DNA from: Azotimanducus sp965220185
GTDB taxonomy: Bacteria > Pseudomonadota > Gammaproteobacteria > Pseudomonadales > Azotimanducaceae
Length of the DNA stretch: 64,000 bases
Reading direction: 5' to 3'
Assembly (NCBI GenBank): GCA_965220185.1
Contig: OZ244807.1
Coordinates: forward strand, 1,798,001-1,862,000
Each line of letters begins with the position of its first letter. Within the stretch, counting starts at the first letter, position 1. Below are positions 32,292 through 41,206 of the stretch, piece after piece. A program made the position numbers and the translations under genes. The notes under the pieces are model-generated. The model made no database searches, was not told where the DNA came from, and saw only the letters and a list, made by a program, of their open reading frames with translations.

Positions 32292-33788
32292 GTGCAAGTG
32301 TCTTTGGCTCACGACACTGAACCGGAGAATTGGCGCCTGCCGTTTGCCTGGTCAAAGCGTCATCGAGTCACGCTTGATCCCGGCAAGCGAGAAGTGCTGT
32401 ATGTGCAGGATGCCCAAGTCTCTGCGTTGGCCGAAGCCGCCCGTCTCGCTGGCCCGCACATTGCATGGCGCGTGCTCGACGACGACATGTTCAGCGAAGC
32501 CTTGTCAGGCATTTACGAGCGCGATGCAAGCGAAGCGCAGCGCATCGCCGAAGACGCCGGAGAGTCCCTGCTGCTCGAAGATCTCGCGCAAGCCGTGCCG
32601 AATGCTGGCGACCTGCTTGAACAGGAAGACGACGCTCCGATTATCCGCCTCATCAATGCCATCCTCACCGAAGCCCTGCGCCGTCAATCGAGCGATGTCC
32701 ATGTAGAAACCTTTGAGAACGATCTGGTCGTGCGGCTGAGGGTGGACGGCCAGCTTCGTGAAGTGCTGCGTCCGAAACGGGCGCTCGCACCCCTGCTCGT
32801 CTCGCGCATCAAGGTCATGGCCGAACTCGACATAGCCGAGAAGCGTGTGCCGCAGGACGGCCGCATTTCGCTTCGCGTCGCCGGGCGGGAGATCGATGTG
32901 CGCGTCTCGACCATGCCGACAGCGGAAGGCGAGCGTGTTGTGATGCGGCTGCTTGAGAAGCAGGGCACGCGCCTGACCTTGCCGCATCTTGGCATGGCTG
33001 CGCAGGATTTGAAGCGGCTGCGCTCGCTCACCAGCCGTCCGCACGGCATCCTGCTCGTGACCGGGCCAACTGGGTCGGGCAAGACGACCACGCTGTACGC
33101 AAGCCTCTCTGAGATCGATACATCGAGCCTGAATGTGCTGACCGTTGAGGATCCAATCGAATATCAACTAAGCGGCATTGGCCAGACGCAAGTGAATCTG
33201 AAAGCGAACTTAAGCTTTGCGCTCGGCTTGCGCGCGATTTTGCGGCAAGACCCGGATGTCATCATGGTGGGAGAGATTCGCGATACCGAAACGGCGGACA
33301 TCGCCATTCGCGCCAGCCTCACCGGGCATCTCGTGCTCTCGACTCTGCACACCAACACCGCCATCGGTGCGGTGACGCGCCTAGTGGACATGGGCATCAC
33401 GCCTTGGCTGCTCGCTTCGAGCTTAAATGGCGTCATGGCGCAGCGCCTTGTGCGCAGGCTCTGCCCGCACTGCCGAGCATTGCAGGCGCCGAACGCGCGT
33501 GAGCGGGAGTTCATCCGCGCCGCTGGCGGCGATGAAAATGCGCAAGTCTGGCATCCGGTCGGCTGCGAGCAGTGCGCGGGCGAAGGCTACCTTGGACGCA
33601 CAGGCATCTATGAGCTGATCGAGTTTGATCGGACGCTTCGCAGCCTCGTCCATGATCAGGCCTCGGAGTCCGAACTCGAGCGAGCTGCGAGGAAAGCCTG
33701 CCCGTCGATCCGCGACGATGCCTATGTCAAGGTGAAAGAAGGCATCACGAGCGTGGATGAGGCGATTCGTGTGACCGCGGAGGTCTAA
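32292..33788 (+). CDS. gspE: Type II secretion ATPase GspE
   Basis: The 498-residue protein is the cytoplasmic hexameric ATPase that powers type II secretion pseudopilus assembly. Walker A is GPTGSGKTTTLYAS (about residues 257-270), with the Asp box, Walker B in DPDVIMVGEIRD, the His box GHLVLSTLHTN, and a tetracysteine zinc motif (CPHC and CEQC, about residues 390-420) as in GspE. An N-terminal domain (about 1-110) would bind GspL. The start is a GTG at 32292; nearby GTG/TTG codons cannot be excluded. It opens a nine-gene operon, gspEFGHIJKLM, in which every following gene overlaps or nearly touches the last. Confidence 0.95.
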   Translation: MQVSLAHDTEPENWRLPFAWSKRHRVTLDPGKREVLYVQDAQVSALAEAARLAGPHIAWRVLDDDMFSEALSGIYERDASEAQRIAEDAGESLLLEDLAQAVPNAGDLLEQEDDAPIIRLINAILTEALRRQSSDVHVETFENDLVVRLRVDGQLREVLRPKRALAPLLVSRIKVMAELDIAEKRVPQDGRISLRVAGREIDVRVSTMPTAEGERVVMRLLEKQGTRLTLPHLGMAAQDLKRLRSLTSRPHGILLVTGPTGSGKTTTLYASLSEIDTSSLNVLTVEDPIEYQLSGIGQTQVNLKANLSFALGLRAILRQDPDVIMVGEIRDTETADIAIRASLTGHLVLSTLHTNTAIGAVTRLVDMGITPWLLASSLNGVMAQRLVRRLCPHCRALQAPNAREREFIRAAGGDENAQVWHPVGCEQCAGEGYLGRTGIYELIEFDRTLRSLVHDQASESELERAARKACPSIRDDAYVKVKEGITSVDEAIRVTAEV

Positions 33789-33790
33789 GC

Positions 33791-35008
33791 ATGGCTCTCT
33801 TCAAATATTCCGCAATCGATGCGGGCGGGCGCCGCAAGAAAGGCAGTCTGCAGGCGGACTCACCGCGCCAAGTGCGCTCGCAGCTTCGTGAGCAAGGCTT
33901 TGTGCCGCTCGATGTCACGCTGTCGCGCGCCCAAGGCGCCGCCAATGCGCCGCGCTTCAGCAACTTCTTGTCGCGGTTGTCATCACTCGAACTCGCTGTG
34001 GCCACTCGGCAGATGGCCACGCTTCTGAATGCCGGACTGCCAGTTGAAGAGACACTGCTCGCAACGGCTCAGCAATCCGACCGAACCCGCACCAGGAACA
34101 TCTTTCTCATGGTGCGGAGCAGGGTGCTTGAGGGCCGCTCATTGGCGCAGTCCCTTGCCGAACACCCGCAGTCGTTCGAGAGCATCTATGTGTCCGCTAT
34201 CGAAGCAGGCGAACGAGCTGGCTACTTGCCAGGCATCTTGAGCAGTCTCGCCGAATACACCGAAGGCCGCCATCAATCGATGCAGAATCTCTCGATGGCG
34301 ATGGTCTACCCGATCATGCTGTTCCTGCTGTCGCTCGCGGTGGTGGCGGGCCTGCTTGGCTATGTCGTGCCGGACATGGTGGCTGTCTTCGAGCGCGCCG
34401 AGCAATCGCTGCCACTCATCACCCGCGCCCTGATTGTCACCAGCGACGCAGTGCGCGAGTATGGACTCATATCCCTCGTGCTTGTGTTCATCGCCGCGAT
34501 CGGCGCTCGCATCGCCGTGCGGCAACAGGCCGTTCGCCTGAAGCTTGATCAGCTCGTGCTGCGCACGCCGCTCGTTCGCCGTGTCTCGCGCGGCCTGCAT
34601 ACAAGCCGCTACGCCAATACGCTTGGCGTGCTCGCTTCGAGTGGCGTACCGCTTGCGGAAGCCATGTCCATCGCGGCGTCCGTCGTCAAGAACAGCGCCA
34701 TGCGCGCTGGCTACAACGAAGCGACGCGCCGCGTCACCGAAGGCGCCAGCTTCGCGAGCGCGCTCAAGGAAGTGCCGCATGTGCCGCCAATCATGGTGCA
34801 TATGGCGGCGAGCGGCGAGAAGAGCGGCCAGCTTGATGCCATGTTGGTTCGCGTCGCCGAATATCAGCACGAAGAGTTTGAGAGAATAACGAACACACTC
34901 GTCAGACTCTTCGAGCCAGCCATGCTGCTTGTGATGGGAGGACTTGTGCTGACAATTGTCCTCGCCATCCTGCTGCCCATCACTCAGATGAATCAATTTC
35001 TCGTATGA
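33791..35008 (+). CDS. gspF: Type II secretion inner-membrane protein GspF
   Basis: GspF is the inner-membrane platform that contacts GspE and GspL. The 405-residue protein has the duplicated cytoplasmic helical domain, with the conserved ATRQMATLLNAGLPVEE in the first repeat and ANTLGVLASSGVPLAEAM in the second, and three transmembrane helices (around residues 170-190, 220-245 and 375-400). Two bases separate it from gspE and its stop overlaps gspG by 4 bp. Confidence 0.95.
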   Translation: MALFKYSAIDAGGRRKKGSLQADSPRQVRSQLREQGFVPLDVTLSRAQGAANAPRFSNFLSRLSSLELAVATRQMATLLNAGLPVEETLLATAQQSDRTRTRNIFLMVRSRVLEGRSLAQSLAEHPQSFESIYVSAIEAGERAGYLPGILSSLAEYTEGRHQSMQNLSMAMVYPIMLFLLSLAVVAGLLGYVVPDMVAVFERAEQSLPLITRALIVTSDAVREYGLISLVLVFIAAIGARIAVRQQAVRLKLDQLVLRTPLVRRVSRGLHTSRYANTLGVLASSGVPLAEAMSIAASVVKNSAMRAGYNEATRRVTEGASFASALKEVPHVPPIMVHMAASGEKSGQLDAMLVRVAEYQHEEFERITNTLVRLFEPAMLLVMGGLVLTIVLAILLPITQMNQFLV

Positions 35009-35460
35009 ATACACAGCGCATATCTCGCTTGTCTGATCGACTTGAAGATCGACAAAAAGGATTTACTCTCATCGAAATACTGCTGGTGGTGGTGATTATC
35101 GGCATATTTGCCGCGCTCATCGTACCGAACCTGGTCGGGCGCGATGATCAAGCGCGTGTTGTCGCCGCGAAAACCGATTTGCAGTCGGTTGCCAACGCGC
35201 TGCACCTCTACAAGCTCGATAATTTTCGCTATCCTTCCACGACGCAGGGCTTGGAGGCGCTCGCAAGCAAGCCCGACAGCTATCCCGAGCCGGCAAACTA
35301 TCCGTCAGAAGGATATCTAAAGAAAGTGCCAGAAGACCCTTGGGGCACGCCTTTTCGCTATAGCGCAACGAGCAGCGGCTTCGAGCTGTATTCGCTTGGC
35401 GCGGACGGCGCGCTTGGCGGTGAGGACTTTAATGCGGACATCTACTACAAGGATCTGTAA
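35005..35460 (+). CDS. gspG: Major pseudopilin GspG
   Basis: GspG builds the pseudopilus of the type II secretion system. The 151-residue precursor has a basic leader, the prepilin peptidase site QKG/FTLIEI (cleavage after residue 19), the N-terminal hydrophobic helix, and the C-terminal DPWGTPFRY and YSLGADG...GGEDFNADI calcium-binding loop typical of GspG. It begins within the gspF stop and is overlapped by gspH by 29 bp. The prepilin peptidase (GspO/PilD) is not in the window. Confidence 0.96.
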   Translation: MNTQRISRLSDRLEDRQKGFTLIEILLVVVIIGIFAALIVPNLVGRDDQARVVAAKTDLQSVANALHLYKLDNFRYPSTTQGLEALASKPDSYPEPANYPSEGYLKKVPEDPWGTPFRYSATSSGFELYSLGADGALGGEDFNADIYYKDL

Positions 35461-35962
35461 GCCTGTCCGCGCTTGCCCGGGCAGTCAAGGCTTCACCTTG
35501 ATCGAACTTTTGATTGTCGTGACTATTCTCGCTGTGCTGGCCGCGCTAATCACTCCGGGCTTAGGCGCGGAGCGCCGAGTTGCCTTGCATACGGAAGCTG
35601 ACCGGCTCACTCGCGCCGTGGAGCTTGTGCGCGTCAACGCCATCAGTTCCAATCGACAGTGGGGGTTGCGGGTGGGCGCACGCAGCTATGGCTTCGAGCA
35701 TCTCGATGCGAGCGCCAATCGATGGCGGAAGAGCGAAACGCAGCCCTTTGCTGCCTATGAAATACCAGCCGGATTTGAGATTGCCGCCCGTGTTGATTCA
35801 CGCACGCTGTCGCTCGGCCAGGCTCGAAGATCACCTTCGGTGCTCATTCTATCGAGCGGCGAAATGACGCCTTTTTCAATCGAACTTTTCTCGACTCACT
35901 CGCAAGATGCCTGTCAGATCGCCTCTGATGGCATGGCGCGCACGGAATTCTCATGCGGTTAA
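35432..35962 (+). CDS. gspH: Minor pseudopilin GspH
   Basis: The 176-residue protein has a short basic leader and the cleavage site SQG/FTLIELLIVV, then the hydrophobic helix and a beta-rich C terminus. The ATG at 35432 lies 29 bp inside gspG; a longer frame to 35396 has a less likely start. In the operon order G-H-I-J-K this position and size fit GspH, which joins the pseudopilus tip to the shaft. It overlaps gspI by 10 bp. Confidence 0.88.
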   Translation: MRTSTTRICKPVRACPGSQGFTLIELLIVVTILAVLAALITPGLGAERRVALHTEADRLTRAVELVRVNAISSNRQWGLRVGARSYGFEHLDASANRWRKSETQPFAAYEIPAGFEIAARVDSRTLSLGQARRSPSVLILSSGEMTPFSIELFSTHSQDACQIASDGMARTEFSCG

Positions 35963-36336
35963 GCAAGGCGTTTACCCTCATCGAAATTCTCATCGCGCTG
36001 CTCGTGCTCAGCATCGCCATGAGCATGTTCGGCAATGCCACCAATGGCTCGCTACGCTCGCTTGAACGTATCGAAACCGGTCGCGTGGCGGGCTGGATGG
36101 CAAGTAACGAGATCGCTTCTGCGAGACTCGAGCGACGAGTGAAGGACACGCCGATTGAGACTGGCCGTCGCCAACGCCTCGTGCAGATGGCTGGTCGAGA
36201 ATGGGTGGTGACGCGCACCGTGCGCCCGACATCGCATCCTTGGCTGAGGCGCATCGAGGTGCGCGTGCGGCTTGCAGATTCTGAGTCATTTGATGACTAC
36301 GCCATTAACCTTACTGGCTATGTTGGGCGCTATTGA
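35953..36336 (+). CDS. gspI: Minor pseudopilin GspI
   Basis: GspI is part of the pseudopilus tip complex with GspJ and GspK. The 127-residue precursor starts MRLSKAFTLIEILIALLVLS. Position -1 of the cleavage site is alanine (KA/FTLIE) instead of the usual glycine, and the leader is only six residues. The glutamate at +5 is kept. Prepilin peptidases can accept alanine at -1 in some tests, so the protein may still be processed, perhaps less efficiently. The stop overlaps the gspJ start by one base (TGATG). Confidence 0.9.
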   Translation: MRLSKAFTLIEILIALLVLSIAMSMFGNATNGSLRSLERIETGRVAGWMASNEIASARLERRVKDTPIETGRRQRLVQMAGREWVVTRTVRPTSHPWLRRIEVRVRLADSESFDDYAINLTGYVGRY

Positions 36337-37025
36337 TGGACAATGAATTTCCAAAAAATCAAAAATCTGCGTTCACGCTCCTCGAAATGCTCATTGCCTT
36401 GGCGATCTTCAGCATCGTCTCGCTGGCGGCTGGCACGCTGCTCTATCAATCAGTCGAAGCGCAGCGTGTTTCGAACGATTACGGCAGTCGCATGATTGAC
36501 TTGGAGCGCAGCATTTCCCGTCTGAGCCGCGACTTGCTGCAATACGTGCCTCGCGAGGTGCGCGATGAGCTGGGCGACTTCACCAGCTCGCTGATTATCA
36601 CTCCGAACCAGATTGAACTCACGCGAAGGGGCTGGGCCAATCCGGCAGACCATGCCCGAAGCGACCTGCAAAGGGTTCGCTACGTCGTCGAGGGCGACGC
36701 CTTGCAGCGCCACTACTGGGACATCCTTGACCGTGCGCCGGATACAGAAGCACACATCCAGCACCTCATGAAGAACGTGTCTTGGGTGAACTTTGAACCT
36801 GTCACTGAATCCCAACTGCTGCGAGGCGATACGCTGGTCTCGGTCGAGGACGAGGGAGCGCCAGCACTTGGCGTTCGCGTCACCTTGCATCTTGCTGGCA
36901 TCGGCGAACTCGTTCGCGTGATCGACCTGCCGGAGCCCCCGCCCGAGGAGCAAGGCGGCGGCAATCAGCCAGCGGGTGACGAGGATGACGATCTACAAGC
37001 CGAGGTGGCGGAAGGCGATGGCTGA
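36336..37025 (+). CDS. gspJ: Minor pseudopilin GspJ
   Basis: The 229-residue tip pseudopilin starts at the ATG overlapping the gspI stop. The site KSA/FTLLEMLIALAIF again has alanine at -1, matching the neighbouring GspI, and keeps Glu at +5. The body is beta-rich, and the acidic tail (from about residue 205, PPPEEQGGG to DEDDD) is unusual; it may be a flexible extension or reflect a shifted 3' end. It overlaps gspK by 8 bp. Confidence 0.9.
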   Translation: MDNEFPKNQKSAFTLLEMLIALAIFSIVSLAAGTLLYQSVEAQRVSNDYGSRMIDLERSISRLSRDLLQYVPREVRDELGDFTSSLIITPNQIELTRRGWANPADHARSDLQRVRYVVEGDALQRHYWDILDRAPDTEAHIQHLMKNVSWVNFEPVTESQLLRGDTLVSVEDEGAPALGVRVTLHLAGIGELVRVIDLPEPPPEEQGGGNQPAGDEDDDLQAEVAEGDG

Positions 37026-37932
37026 CAGACCCCTGCAGCAGCATTCAAGACGCGATCTTGGCGTGGTGCTCATCAGCGTGCTCGCCATCACCGCAGTGAT
37101 TGCTGCAATTGCATGGCAGATGGTATCTCGCCAAAACTTAGTCGTGGCAAGCGCAAGCGTTGCGAGCTTCGCCCTGCAATCTCAGGAATACCTGATTGGT
37201 GCGGAGCAGTACGCGCGGCAGCTGATCTTTGAAGACTGGCAGGATGAAGCATCGCGCCTTTTTGACTCTGAGGAAGAGGCTTGGGCAGCGACTCGCGCGC
37301 CTTTTGAGATCCCTGGCGGCACGATTGAGATGCGCGTGTGGGACATGCAATCGAAGTTCAACATAAACGCCGCCGACACCCAGCCAGAGGCGTTTCAGGC
37401 GCTGCTGACGAGCTTTCAAATCCCTGCGGATATTGCGTCCGAGTGGGCCGATTGGATTGACGAAGATCAGGAATCGAGGTCACCTGGCGCCGAGGACATG
37501 GAGATGCTGTTGCAGGTGCCCGCCTTGCGAAGCGCCAATGCGCTCGCAGCGGATGCCAGCGAAATTCGCTTCTTGCCCGCCATGCTTGATGCTTACGATG
37601 ATGAATTTGCTGAACTGCTTGTCGCCTTGCCAAGCATCAATCTTGAACTCAACATCAACACGGTCGAAACTGAGCTGCTCGAAGCGCTTGGGTTTGAATC
37701 GGCGGTGGCGGAAGCGATTGTGTCTGGTGACCGCAATTATGAGAATATCGAAGACGTGGATATGCTTGAGGTGGGGGAGGGCAGTGCTTACTTTGTCACC
37801 ACCAGCCGCTTTTTTGCCGTTCAAGCACAAGTCGAAATTGGCGACAGTCGTGCGCGTATGGAAAGCCATTTATACCGAGATCCGGAAGACGGCACGATAC
37901 GCTTGATCGGTCGAAACTTCGAGAGCGCCTAA
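37018..37932 (+). CDS. gspK: Minor pseudopilin GspK
   Basis: GspK caps the pseudopilus tip. The ATG at 37018 gives 304 residues with site RRDLG/VVLISVLAITAVIA; as usual for GspK, position +5 is not glutamate. The family's large alpha-helical domain is visible, with the FNINAAD and LNINTVETELLEALG helix-hairpin-helix-like segments (T2SSK family). It overlaps gspJ by 8 bp and gspL by 1 bp (TAATG). Confidence 0.93.
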   Translation: MADRPLQQHSRRDLGVVLISVLAITAVIAAIAWQMVSRQNLVVASASVASFALQSQEYLIGAEQYARQLIFEDWQDEASRLFDSEEEAWAATRAPFEIPGGTIEMRVWDMQSKFNINAADTQPEAFQALLTSFQIPADIASEWADWIDEDQESRSPGAEDMEMLLQVPALRSANALAADASEIRFLPAMLDAYDDEFAELLVALPSINLELNINTVETELLEALGFESAVAEAIVSGDRNYENIEDVDMLEVGEGSAYFVTTSRFFAVQAQVEIGDSRARMESHLYRDPEDGTIRLIGRNFESA

Positions 37933-39170
37933 TGCTCATTATCTGGTTTGATGACTTGCAAGCGTTTGCGCGCACAGACGTGGATGCGCGCGAATGGCGG
38001 TGGTGTCGGACGGCAGCTCATCCTGCAGGCTTTGCTGGCGGGGTCCGCGACGAAGGATGTGCCACGCTGCAATCGATCGCCGAAGCGCTTGCCGCGGAAC
38101 CGGATGGCGTCACTCTACTGCTCGCGGCGCGCGACTGCCTGCATCTGACCCTCACCGCACCTCCAATGAGCGCCCACAACCTCGAACTGGCGTTGCCGTA
38201 TTTGGCGGAAGAACATCTTGCAGGCGCTATTGACGACACGCATATCGCGCCGGGTGAGCGCCACGGTGATCAACTCGCTATCTTTGCGGTTTCGAAGGCG
38301 CTGCTGCGCCAATTGCTCGATGCGCTTCGCCAGCACGGCCTCACGCCGGTGGCAGCCTATTCCGACGCGAGTTTGATCGAACCCGCGACCACAGGCGATG
38401 AATGCGCATGCCTCATGGTTGACGGAACGCGCATCCTGATGCGCGGCGCGCGCACATCGCTCGAAATTGATTGTGCGAATCTGCCAGTGTTTTTACCTTT
38501 GTTCTTGCAGTGCGCCAGTGATCAGAATGAACACAACGTGTCTGTTCAAGTGCTCTGCGAGCCGGATTCTGAAATTCTTGAAAAGCTTGACAGTTTGCAA
38601 GTCAATGCAACGCCCGGTCGCTTCGTTGAAAATCCGCTGACGACGCTGGTGTCGCGTGGGTTTTCGTCGGCGACCAATCTTCTTGTCGGTGAGTTTCAAG
38701 CTTCCAAACAGTCGACGGGCAGGCGTCAATGGCGCACACCGCTTACGCTTGCAGCCGCGTTCTTCGCGCTTGTGCTCGTGGCGGATATTGGGCTTGGCAT
38801 GGTCGCGCAGAATCGAATGACGGAACTGCAAGAACGGGCGATCGAGAAACTAGGCGGCACGATGGATGCAGACGCAATCATTCGAATGGTCAATCGAGAG
38901 CAGGGAAGAGGGGGTCAAGAAAGCACATATTTCATGGACTTGGTCGTGGCGCTCTCGATCGTGACTACGAACGGTGCTACGAGCGTGAAGAGCCTTTCCT
39001 ATCAGCGGGGGAGCCGTGCCCTTGATGTCGAAATCTTGGTCGCCGACTACGATCAGCTCGACGGCATATCAAATGACGCACGAGCAGCGTTCGAAGAGGC
39101 GGAAATGCTTGGCGCGACGCAGACAGATGATGGTGTTCGCGCGCGCTTCCGACTAGGGCGTGTTCAATGA
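37932..39170 (+). CDS. gspL: Type II secretion protein GspL
   Basis: GspL links GspE to the inner membrane. The 412-residue protein has the actin-like cytoplasmic domain (LELALPYLAEEHL near residues 77-90), one transmembrane helix (TLAAAFFALVLVADIGLG, about 273-290) and a periplasmic ferredoxin-like domain that pairs with GspM. It begins at the ATG overlapping the gspK stop and ends overlapping gspM by 4 bp (ATGA). Confidence 0.9.
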   Translation: MLIIWFDDLQAFARTDVDAREWRWCRTAAHPAGFAGGVRDEGCATLQSIAEALAAEPDGVTLLLAARDCLHLTLTAPPMSAHNLELALPYLAEEHLAGAIDDTHIAPGERHGDQLAIFAVSKALLRQLLDALRQHGLTPVAAYSDASLIEPATTGDECACLMVDGTRILMRGARTSLEIDCANLPVFLPLFLQCASDQNEHNVSVQVLCEPDSEILEKLDSLQVNATPGRFVENPLTTLVSRGFSSATNLLVGEFQASKQSTGRRQWRTPLTLAAAFFALVLVADIGLGMVAQNRMTELQERAIEKLGGTMDADAIIRMVNREQGRGGQESTYFMDLVVALSIVTTNGATSVKSLSYQRGSRALDVEILVADYDQLDGISNDARAAFEEAEMLGATQTDDGVRARFRLGRVQ

Positions 39171-39655
39171 TGCGTGGCGTGTCAATCTCCAGACGTTCTT
39201 TCGCAAGTATTCGGACTTATTTCAACAGCCTGCTGTTGTCAAGAAGCCGAAGAGAGCGTCGGCTGATCGCGCTTGCAGGCCTGGCGCTTATCACGTGGGC
39301 GCTGTGGGCGGGCGTGTTTTCCCCGATCAGCGCGTGGCGAGATGCCATCGAGCGCGAAGCGAGCGCGTGGGAGCGACGACTTCAATGGATTGAAACGCAG
39401 CCTCGCACGCAAGCGCAAAGCGAGCTGCGGCCGGGGGTCTTGACCTCTTCGATCGGAAGCTGTGGTCTGAAGCTTCTGCGCGTCAATCAAGAAGGCACGG
39501 CGATTCTCGTCACCTTGCAAGATCAATCGTTTGAGTGCGTGCTTGACTGGCTTTTGACCATTGAGGAAACACACGGCATCTCCGCCGAGCAGCTTCGTCT
39601 GCAAGCTGGATCGCGGCAGGGCAGCATCAGCGGCACGCTTCGCTTTTCTGGATAA
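39167..39655 (+). CDS. gspM: Type II secretion protein GspM
   Basis: The 162-residue bitopic protein has one transmembrane helix (ALAGLALITWALWAGVFSP) and a small periplasmic domain, as expected for GspM, the partner of GspL. It is the last gene of the operon; gspN does not follow, and gspC and gspD are absent from the window. About 85 bp later comes a MITE-like remnant. Confidence 0.85.
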   Translation: MMRGVSISRRSFASIRTYFNSLLLSRSRRERRLIALAGLALITWALWAGVFSPISAWRDAIEREASAWERRLQWIETQPRTQAQSELRPGVLTSSIGSCGLKLLRVNQEGTAILVTLQDQSFECVLDWLLTIEETHGISAEQLRLQAGSRQGSISGTLRFSG

Positions 39656-39739
39656 GGGACCATCAGAAAAGCTCGTTGACGCGCACGCCATTACATCCGG
39701 CCTTAATTTTACATAATATACATTATGCGAAATCGCCCA

Positions 39740-39850
39740 AAGGGATGACGGGACGGAAGCCGAAGCGACCCGTTTGAGGCATGTGATTCACCTTTTTCGG
39801 CTCTTGCCCAGACGGACAACAGCGTCGGCGGGCATAGTGTGAACACGCCC
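39740..39850. mobile_element. MITE-like remnant (right half)
   Basis: About 95 bp, from GAAGCCGAAGCGACCCG (39756) to CATAGTGTGAACACGCCC, match the right half of the element at 26588-26832 with a few substitutions; the ACTCCC end has become ACGCCC. The left half is missing. An A/T-rich stretch (39700-39735) with partial symmetry precedes it. The last base also belongs to the stop codon of the convergent GST gene, so the insertion may have shaped that gene's 3' end. Confidence 0.6.
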
Positions 39851-40509
39851 TAATCAACTTGGTTGATGCGCTGTGCTCGCACATAGCTCTGTCGCGTCAC
39901 GATTCGCTGCCGGTAGCCTTCGAGCCCTGGCGGTATCGGCATTCCGTACAGCCTCGCCCATTCCAAGCACGACGTGAGCAAGATGTCGGGCACGCTGAAC
40001 TTGCGCCCCATCACGAACTCTCCACTGAATAGCTCACACGCTGCATCGAGCTGCTTCGCGAAATATAGCTTCGCGGACTCAACGGCAATCGATGACTCGC
40101 CATAGATATAGGCGAGCGAATCATGCCGGCGAATCACATAGAGGCTTGTTTCGTCGAGCTCACCCAAAATGAAGCTGCACCAGTGGTCGTGCCACGCACG
40201 CTCACGTGCTGTCCGAGGCAGCAAAAGGACATCTTTGTCGCCATATTTCTCAAAGAGATAATTGCAGATTGCGACACTTTCTGAAAGTCGGAAATCGCCT
40301 TCAACGAGAAGTGGGATCTTACGCTTTGGATTAAGTTCGCCATATTCCGGTGTCTGCGTCTCTCCGGTGCGGGGGCCGATCTTTCGGTGCTGATATTCGA
40401 TGCCAACTTCTTCGGCAGCCCAAATCGTGCGCAATGTTCGAATGGTAGAAGCGCCCCACAGCACCCTACTCTCCCCAGCAGATTGCTTTGTCATGTTGCT
40501 ATTGCTCAC
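39850..40509 (-). CDS. Glutathione S-transferase-family protein
   Basis: The 219-residue protein has an N-terminal thioredoxin-like domain (RVLWGASTIRTLRTIWAAEE, with a serine in STIRT where GSTs keep a catalytic Ser/Cys), the LNPKRKIPLLVEGDFRLSES glutathione-binding segment (residues about 59-78), and an all-helical C-terminal domain. An internal ATG five codons in (MTKQSA) is an equally good start. The substrate is not predictable. The stop codon lies against the MITE-like remnant. Confidence 0.82.
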   Translation of the reverse strand: MSNSNMTKQSAGESRVLWGASTIRTLRTIWAAEEVGIEYQHRKIGPRTGETQTPEYGELNPKRKIPLLVEGDFRLSESVAICNYLFEKYGDKDVLLLPRTARERAWHDHWCSFILGELDETSLYVIRRHDSLAYIYGESSIAVESAKLYFAKQLDAACELFSGEFVMGRKFSVPDILLTSCLEWARLYGMPIPPGLEGYRQRIVTRQSYVRAQRINQVD

Positions 40510-40657
40510 AGCCGCTGCTTTTCACCTCGTCATGCTCACGAACAAAAATCGTATCAGAGTTGCTGCGCGCGAGATATGCCAACGCCGATCCCTGCCTTTC
40601 TTGGCCGAATTGTTCTATAGTCCGAAGCGACTTCGCACATGTCGAGGGATTCGCTAC

Positions 40658-41206
40658 ATGAACGTCATGAACACCGCCGCAGGATATGGATGGCCTGCAA
40701 GGCTTCTGCACTGGGTGATTGTTGTGCTCATCGTCGTCCAGTTCGTGCTCGCGAACATGGCTGAGTCGGCTGAATCGAGGATGGAGATGTTCAAGCTGTT
40801 CGCCCAGCATAAGTCAGTCGGCATCACGATCTTTGCGCTTGCGCTCATTCGCCTCATTTGGCGTCTGGTGAATACGCAGCCGCGATTGCCGATGCGCACC
40901 CCGACATGGCAAATGCACGTCGCGAAAACAACCCACTGGCTCCTCTACGCACTCATTTTCGCGTTGCCGATCACTGGCGTGCTCGGTTCGGCGGCGAACA
41001 ATTTTCCGGTGACTTGGTTTGGGATGTTCACAGTGCCTCCGCTAATAGGCAGCAACGAAGCGCTCGCAGATACGCTTCACGAGACGCACGAGATTCTTGC
41101 CGCGGCGCTCTTCTGCCTTGCGATGCTGCATATGCTCGCTGCGCTTAAGCATCATTTCTATCACAAGGATAACATTCTTCGGCGCATGATTCGACAGGTC
41201 AATTAA
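40658..41206 (+). CDS. Cytochrome b561-family protein (YceJ-like)
   Basis: The ATG at 40658, 8 bp after GAGGG, gives 182 residues with four transmembrane helices. Histidines that could bind two hemes are at the usual places (LLHW in the first helix, FAQHKSVG in the second, HETHEILAA and MLHMLAALKHHF in the last). Such proteins carry electrons across the inner membrane. It is followed by yceI with a 1-bp overlap (TAATG), the same pairing as E. coli yceJ-yceI. A longer upstream frame overlaps the divergent GST gene and is rejected. Confidence 0.88.
   Translation: MNVMNTAAGYGWPARLLHWVIVVLIVVQFVLANMAESAESRMEMFKLFAQHKSVGITIFALALIRLIWRLVNTQPRLPMRTPTWQMHVAKTTHWLLYALIFALPITGVLGSAANNFPVTWFGMFTVPPLIGSNEALADTLHETHEILAAALFCLAMLHMLAALKHHFYHKDNILRRMIRQVN

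Noticed and set aside
39155..39166. AGGGCGTGTTCA in the 3' end of gspL resembling the MITE-like terminus
   Set aside because: Only about 12 bases match, within a conserved coding overlap, and no inverted partner or element body is present.
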